Below are positions 58,500-64,000 of a DNA stretch of 64,000 bases, one piece after another. A model generated the notes under the pieces. It was not told the origin of the DNA and searched no databases. It saw nothing but the letters and a program-made list of their open reading frames with translations. Source of the stretch: Hymenopus coronatus (Eukaryota > Arthropoda > Insecta > Mantodea > Hymenopodidae); NCBI GenBank assembly GCA_030762935.1, contig CM060898.1:95524781-95588780 (forward strand), given 5' to 3'. The position numbers and the translations under genes were made by a program. The first letter of the stretch is position 1. Each line of letters begins with the position of its first letter.

Positions 58500-58845
58500 A
58501 CCGTGACCTATTCAGCTCTATTAAGGCTAACATCCCTCAGGAAGATGAGGTGAAAGAACCGTAGGAGGCCGCCGGCAGACACGCAACCAGAGACGCGCGT
58601 GTCCACGGAGTCTGATCTTTTCATTGATCATGCATCCGCGCTATCTGCCCGTACCACCTTACTCCAAAATCTGAGAGGAAACGGAATGAAGGGGGAATGA
58701 TAGAAAGGAAATCGAGATATATGGTAAACCACCCCAGCATTCGCATGGTGACCTAGGGAAAACAGTAAGGTCAAGTGGGCAGTCGCCGGGGATCGAACCC
58801 GGATCTCCGAATGCGAGTCGCATTATGCTTCATGGCAAAAGTATT
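58500..58845 (-). mobile_element. tRNA-derived SINE (GGTGGCGC-head family)
   Basis: Minus strand: CATTCGGAGATCCGGGTTCG then ATCCCCGGCGACTGCCC (strong B box). It continues with TTTTCCCTAGGTCACCATGC, CTTCATTCCGTTTCCTC and a 3' part GAGGGATGTTAGCCTTAATA. The block order matches 5775-6222. The head before the B box is worn. Confidence 0.7.
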
Positions 58846-58924
58846 GTTTTTACTCTAATTTTATACGAAGTAGAGTTAGAAATTGGAATAGTACAGGAGG
58901 GAACTCGACACGAACCTTATGTTG

Positions 58925-59320
58925 ATTATTGTATCTACCCACACAAGGGGCGCCCCCCCCCCCGGGAAGGAAGAGTTAGGTGAGAGGATACACGGGGCGG
59001 CCGAAACCAGAATAGACAGCACAATAATATCAGAGTTCCTGCAGTTTGGAGATTGAAACACCCCGACAGTCGGTCCTCATTCTGACAACCAGCCGAAGTC
59101 GGGGGATAGAGAGCATCTCTATCAGCAACATTTTTCCCTGCCACACCGCAGCGAACACTATCGCGGACACTTCCAACCCTGAAAAATAAAAACCAACGGA
59201 ATGAAGGATGAACGAAATGGCAATAGAAACGATAAGGAGGGACAGGAAATTTGATGAAAAAAGCCTACGACGACCCGACGAAACCGCCTGAGCCAACCCG
59301 ATCGGCAAGTAGGGTTACTG
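58925..59320 (-). mobile_element. Probable SINE, diverged member of the same body family
   Basis: Minus strand: GGGCCAGTAACCCTACTTGC, CAGGCGGTTTCGTCGGGTCG, CCTTCATTCCGTTGG, TTTTTCAGGGTTGGAAGTGT, GGTGTGGCAGGGAAAAATG. The second half parallels the SINE at 5.8-6.2 kb, but the 5' part differs and has no clear B box. A C run near 58955 lies at its 3' side. Confidence 0.5.
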
Positions 59321-59409
59321 GCCCACTTAAATATTACTATTACAAGTATATATAGAGATTCTTTGAAATGTAAGGTTGTAAAAACTACGTAGGACTAAAT
59401 TAGAAGGCT

Positions 59410-59914
59410 TGTAGTGCTTAGTTACACTAAAATCCACAACGAGGAGGAACCGAGGATCGATCCCCGCGGCCTACTTCTTTCGTCTAGTTTTTTCGGGGAT
59501 TTACCCGGGTCACTAGCAAATACTCGGAGGTTTCTGCATTCTCCCGAACTTCCCTTCATTTCATCTCTATTTCATCCAACCAGTCTCCTTCAGGAGTGTA
59601 AGTGTGGTGAGGACTGTGGTGGTGGTGCCCTCTCGTGATGGTGGCTGCGCTCTGGAAATACACCTCTCGGCGGCGGGATGGCGTGGAAAGTCGTTTGTAG
59701 ACTCAAGGAGTTTGGTGAGACCTGGGGCAAGGGCTTCTAGCACTCCCTGCGACGGGATGAAGAACTTCTTGGAATATGTTAGGGGCCCTACACGGTGGTT
59801 CCTCTCCCACTGCCCGAATTCGGCCGCCCTTTGAAATTCTCTAATCTCGTCCTATCCTCCTGGGGTCTGATGTCCAATGAACCAGTGCCTGCAGTGGGGA
59901 ATCCCCTCTGACAT

Positions 59915-59915
<1 letters not shown>
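59410..59915 (+). mobile_element. tRNA-derived SINE, ~0.5 kb
   Basis: Head AGTGCTTAGTTACACTAA is worn; the B box region GAGGATCGATCCCCGCGG is good. The body TTTTTTCGGGGATTTACCCG then GGTCACTAGCAAATACTCGG parallels 12482-13020. The 3' part is GC-rich and ends at a compound microsatellite. Confidence 0.6.
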
Positions 59916-59984
<69 letters not shown>

Positions 59985-60004
59985 TATACACACACACACA
60001 CACT
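59916..60004. repeat. (CA)n(TA)n(CA)n compound microsatellite
   Basis: CA tract, about 20 TA units, a short CATATATATA stretch, then CA again. It lies just downstream of the SINE, possibly grown from its 3' tail. Confidence 0.95.
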
Positions 60005-61279
60005 AAAATCCATACTTATAAATGTTGACCATTTTTCAAAAATGTGTATTAAGTGACTTTGACCCGTGTCAACCGGCGCCAGAAATGGGAATAGGTAGAC
60101 GATTATTTAGAGTTGGAGGAAACGGTATGGAGAGAGGTCGCAAATAGGTTATCACGGGTATTAACATATAATAAACTGGTAACGGTTAGTTAATTGAAAA
60201 AAACTTAAGGAAGAAATCCGAGAAAAGCAAAGACGACATAAAGAATAATAATAAAAAATACCTTCAGCTAAATCATGGAAAGAAAAGAGACAACACAGAA
60301 GTGAAATTAATTAACATGAGTTCATCTTTTGACCGCAGAGACGCCATAATGCTGGACATTTTAAAAGGTAAAGCAAGAATAGCGTGATATATGCAGTGCG
60401 CCTGTAAAAGCTTTTTCTCTGACGCGTATTAATGTTGGCTATGATCAAGTAGTAGTTATAACGCCCACGCGAAGAGCGGCGCGAGTACAAACACTGCTAC
60501 AGAATGGAACAAGATCAATGAAGGTTACTATTTTTATATCCATGAGTTGGTAATTACGTACCGTCCGTGGGAGGACGTGAATGAAGAACTCTATGAATTG
60601 AAATTAGCCCCATCCAGAGTGTCGTCCTGCATACTAAGTGGTGCAACTTGCTTTGGGACCCAACTTTACGTAAAATAGTGACCATGAGGAAATTCATCCC
60701 AATTTCACGCCTGCCCAGCGCTTCTCCCTCACACAAGTTAAAATGTAGGTCCATTATGTGCGTCCTTTTGTAGTGCAGTGGCCCATACAACATATATCAT
60801 AACAGCAGCCATATTTGGGGACCGTATTTTCTCGACTTATGTACATATGCGACACACATGGCCAGGGTACCGATCCTAACTTTCATTACCAACTCTATGA
60901 AAGGGAGTGTTTCAAAAACTGGTACGTGCGCACCGAGCAGCGTTTCTGCTCTCTTTTATTATTATGCCTACAACCGTCACATTCACAAATATACAAATCC
61001 ACTTGTGCACTTTCAAAAGAAAGTTACTTAGTAGAGGAATTATGTATACCTAATTTCGGCAATTCTTCATAATACGGTTATAAGCATTTCTTACATACTC
61101 CTTTACTTTTCGTCAAATATTACTGAATACAATTAAAATACACTGAGGTTAAAAACTACAGCAGAACCCCGGTATTTCGAGTTGGTCTTAAGAAGATTAA
61201 AAGTTTACATAAACTAGAGTAAACTATTCGTTGTCCACATGTAGGTTTTACACACTTCCGAATGTGCGAATATGTTACA
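60005..61279. other. Unassigned sequence
   Basis: No repeat family, transposase or LINE motif recognised over about 1.3 kb. The minus ORF at 60554-60793 and plus ORF at 60815-61072 have no recognisable domain and no supporting context. This is among the better candidates for unique DNA in the window. Confidence 0.3.
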
Positions 61280-62113
61280 TGTTTACTTTCTCTACATGTA
61301 CTATACACTATGTGTATTGCATTGCACCCAAAAATATTATATTGTATATTGTGTATTGTATTGCATTGCACCCAAAAATCCAATACCAAGATTTCACCGG
61401 AAATACATATTTTGGGTCCCCCTGAATCCAAAACAAAAATCATTTTTAGAAAAAGGTCCATGTATGCCTGTGGACAGCGTAGTTCAAAAACGAAAAGAAC
61501 CTTAATTACCAAACGAAAATTTTCAAAATATTCCTCCCACCACATGGAAAAAAATTCGAACAGTTTTGTAAAATTTCAAAAATGGCTCTAACGATTTTGA
61601 TTAAAATCTCTTAGATTTAAGATATTTGCACGACAAATAAAATATATATCTTGAATTTTCTGAGAATAGCCTCTGGATGATTTTTTTTGAATTTTGCAAA
61701 ACTGGCAAACCGTTAGAGATAGACAAAAGCTTACTACACAAAAATGTAGTTCGCGATAAAACACACAATTTGTGTCACATATATTTTTTCGTAGAGTTGG
61801 TCGTATTAGAGATATTCCTTGTTATTGGCTTCAGTTTTAAAACACTTATACTTTTTTCATATCGTAATTTATCAACTCTGGCCATACAAACACAGGAATT
61901 TCAATCACATAGCAACCAGATTTTAAAAGATTTTCCTATCGCTTTAACGTAATGAAGTCCCTTGTTTTCCTTCTACTTACAAGGAAGCAAGCAATTAGAC
62001 CATTTCTGCTAATTCTTTATCGATTACCATGAAATAAATAGAAGAATAAGCCTTTTAACAATAATTTGTTGCAGCGATGTAGGGAAAGTCATGTGAATGG
62101 AACACATAAGTTA
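61280..62113 (-). repeat. R850 copy, first unit of a head-to-tail dimer
   Basis: TTACTTTCTCTACATGTACT with a small duplication of the next block (GCATTGCACCCAAAAATA near 61320 and GCATTGCACCCAAAAATC near 61364), ATTACCAAACGAAAATTTTC with a deletion, end GGAACACATAAGTTAC. Confidence 0.82.
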
Positions 62114-63003
62114 CTTTTTATATTCTCTATACTCACTATGTACATAGTGTATAGAGAATGTATTGCACTCCACCAAAAAATTCGATACAGAGATTTCACC
62201 GGAAATATATGTTTTAAGGTCCCCTGTATCCAAAACAAAAGTATTTTCAGAAAAATATCCGTGTGTGTGTCCGTGTGTCCGTGTGTCCGTGTGTCCGTGT
62301 GTCTGTGAACACGATAACTCAAAAACGAAAAGTCGGTAAAATACCAAACTTGGTATTTAAGTTTAGTATCTTCCAGGGATGCAACACGAAAATTTTGAGA
62401 AAAATCCCCCCACCCCAAACTACCCTTTACATGGAACTTTTTTCCAAAATTTTGATTCTCTAAAAAATGGCTCTAACGATTTTGATTAAAATATCGTATA
62501 TTAAAGTTATTTAATATACTTGACAAATAAAATGTATATTTTCAATTTTCTGGGAATAGCCTCTGAAGACTACTTTATTCTGGATGAATATTTCATAACT
62601 ACTAAATCGTAAGAGATGGACAAAAACTTAACCCACAAAAATGTAGAGCATATTAAAACACACAATTTATGTCATATACATTTTTTTCGTGGAGTTTATC
62701 GTTTTTGAGATATTCCTTTTTCTTGGTTTCAGCTTTGAAAAACGTATACTTTTCTCATACAGGAATTTGTCAACTCCTGTCCATACAAACAAAAGAACAT
62801 CAGTCACATAGCAACCAGCTTTTGGCTTTCACTTTAACCTATGGTACTCCCTTATTTCGCATCTACTTACAATAAAGCAAGAAATAAGACTATTTCTGCT
62901 AATTTTTCTCGATTAGCATGAAATAAATAAAAGATAAGCTTATTAAGTATAATAATTTACAGAGATATAGAGAAAGTTATGTGTATGGAACACATCAGAT
63001 TTT
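62114..63003 (-). repeat. R850 copy, second unit of a head-to-tail dimer
   Basis: Hairpin TCTCTATACTCACTATGTAC then ATAGTGTATAGAGA is nearly perfect. It then has GTGTGTCCGTGTGTCC repeats, CCCCCACCCCAAACTACC and the end GGAACACATCAGATTTTTT. One of the best reference copies. Confidence 0.9.
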
Positions 63004-63104
63004 TTATTTTCTTTCAAATTTCATATATAATACAGGTAAAAGTGCCCCATTTAGAGTTTTCGTTCATAAGGCACAGAAAACCCTGAACTTGGACTGACTA
63101 AATA

Positions 63105-63654
63105 CCTTATATTATAGTGTTTACGTGACAATTAAAATGTATATTTTGAATTTATAGGAATAGCCTCTGAAGAATCTTCATTCTAGATGAATTATGTATA
63201 ACTGGTAAACCGTAAGAGATAGACATTAACCGACTACACAAAAAAAAAAAAAAAAAAAAAAAAACGTACATTCGTTAAAACACACAAATTATGTCATATA
63301 TATTTTAATAGAGTTAACCTTTCCCGTATTATTCCTTGACTTAAATTTTAAATTACTTTGACTTTTCTCAAACGGGAAATCATTTTTCGTCTCATCTCTC
63401 TTTTGTTTTACACCGGTTAATGGAATGAGAACCGAATTTAAATTGTTTACATAACGGCTAGCTTTTAAAATATTTACCTTTCCTTTTAGTTTAGTGATTC
63501 CCTTATTTCTCTTCTGACTATAAACTAGTACATTGTAAGACAATTTCTGCTAATGTTTATCTCGATTTGCATGAAGTAGATAAAAGAATCTTTTGTGAGA
63601 GTAGTTTGTTTCCAGAACAGAAAGAGAAAGTCATTTGAATGGAACGCATCAGAT
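63105..63654 (-). repeat. R850 copy lacking the hairpin half
   Basis: TTTACGTGACAATTAAAATG, AGGAATAGCCTCTGAAG, poly-A near 63240-63264, CTCAAACGGGAAATC, end GGAACGCATCAGATTTTT. Confidence 0.72.
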
Positions 63655-63756
63655 TTTTACTTTCTCTGCGATGCATTGTTTTTCACACAAAGCTTCCATA
63701 TCAACATTTCACCAGAAATTCACGTTTGAGGGCGCTATCTGTATGGACAGATAACT
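63655..63756 (-). repeat. R850 hairpin-end fragment
   Basis: TTACTTTCTCTGCGATG, TTCCATATCAACATTTCACC, then GGGCGCTATCTG. It meets an inverted copy at about 63757. Confidence 0.6.
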
Positions 63757-64000
63757 AAAATATCTGATGTATTCCATTGACATGACTTTCTCTACCTATT
63801 CTGCAATAAGCTATCCTTCGATCTACTTCCCTTCTGAAGATAGACATTAGCTGAAGTGATTTTATTATTATATTATTACGTGTACAAAGGAACTAAATGA
63901 ATAAAATATTCTAAAGTGATAGTCAACTTTTTTAAAAGCGGTCGCTATACGATGCAATTTAACTTCTGTTTAGGTATATATGTGTATATATACACACATA
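63757..64000 (+). repeat. R850 copy, runs off the window
   Basis: AAATATCTGATGTATTCCAT, CATGACTTTCTCTACC, GTGATAGTCAACTTTTTTAA. It ends at the window edge in a short TATATGTG/CACATATA palindrome. Confidence 0.72.

Noticed and set aside
62089..62418. Recurring short protein in R850 (SLEDTKLKYQVWY..., TYISGEISVS...)
   Set aside because: Similar peptides appear in many copies only because the DNA repeats. Frames shift at the CA tract, starts and stops differ, and the composition is low complexity, so no conserved coding unit is supported.

Overview
This is an AT-rich eukaryotic window made almost entirely of dead or non-autonomous transposable elements. I found no convincing host gene, no exon chain, no rRNA or functional tRNA gene, and no bacterial-type signal. 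The mix is typical of a large arthropod genome: tRNA-headed SINEs, RTE/BovB-like, I-like, jockey-like and Tx1/L1-like LINE pieces, and mariner-type transposases with a DUF4817-like N-terminal region. A polyneopteran insect such as a cockroach or termite relative is my best guess. It rests on remembered family resemblance, not on a search.

One dispersed family, here given the working label R850, dominates the window. By hand I count about 45 full copies and pieces in both orientations, covering roughly 26 kb (about 40%). A full unit is about 850-900 bp. In the orientation I call '+', it starts near TCTGATGTGTTCC, carries ACTTTCTCTAC about 25 bp in, has a (CA)n tract about 150-200 bp before its far end, and ends in a hairpin around CACTATGTACATAGTG followed by GTAGAGAAAGTA. 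Copies occur singly, as head-to-tail dimers, and as inverted chimeras. No copy has a plausible long ORF. The layout resembles Helentron-associated HINE/DINE-1 elements, which is an inference.

Layout. 0.16-9.9 kb: R850 copies, SINEs (one with a 13-bp target duplication, one tail-to-tail pair) and some unassigned sequence. 9.9-13.9 kb: mostly unassigned, with two long microsatellites and a SINE. 13.9-16.1 kb: degenerate jockey-type LINE. 16.3-17.2 kb: R850. 17.4-19.2 kb: two decayed transposases facing each other. 19.4-21.1 kb: R850. 21.1-24.9 kb: minus-strand RTE-like LINE split by about 2 kb of foreign DNA. 25-32 kb: R850, SINEs and a transposase 3' piece. 32-34 kb: one R850 copy carrying a TTAA-bounded fold-back MITE and an 886-bp fold-back mariner. 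35-36.3 kb: two further transposase relics. 37-45 kb: dense R850. 46-50.4 kb: SINE, then a 5'-truncated Tx1/L1-like LINE with catalytic lesions. 51.8-54.85 kb: I-like LINE interrupted in its RNase H domain by an R850 dimer. 55-64 kb: R850, SINEs and unassigned DNA.

The nesting gives a relative history. The LINEs are old, R850 copies inserted later into at least one of them, and a mariner fold-back, a retroelement 3' end and probably a MITE inserted later still into R850 copies. Coordinates of repeat copies were read by eye and may be off by tens of bases except where a junction is stated.
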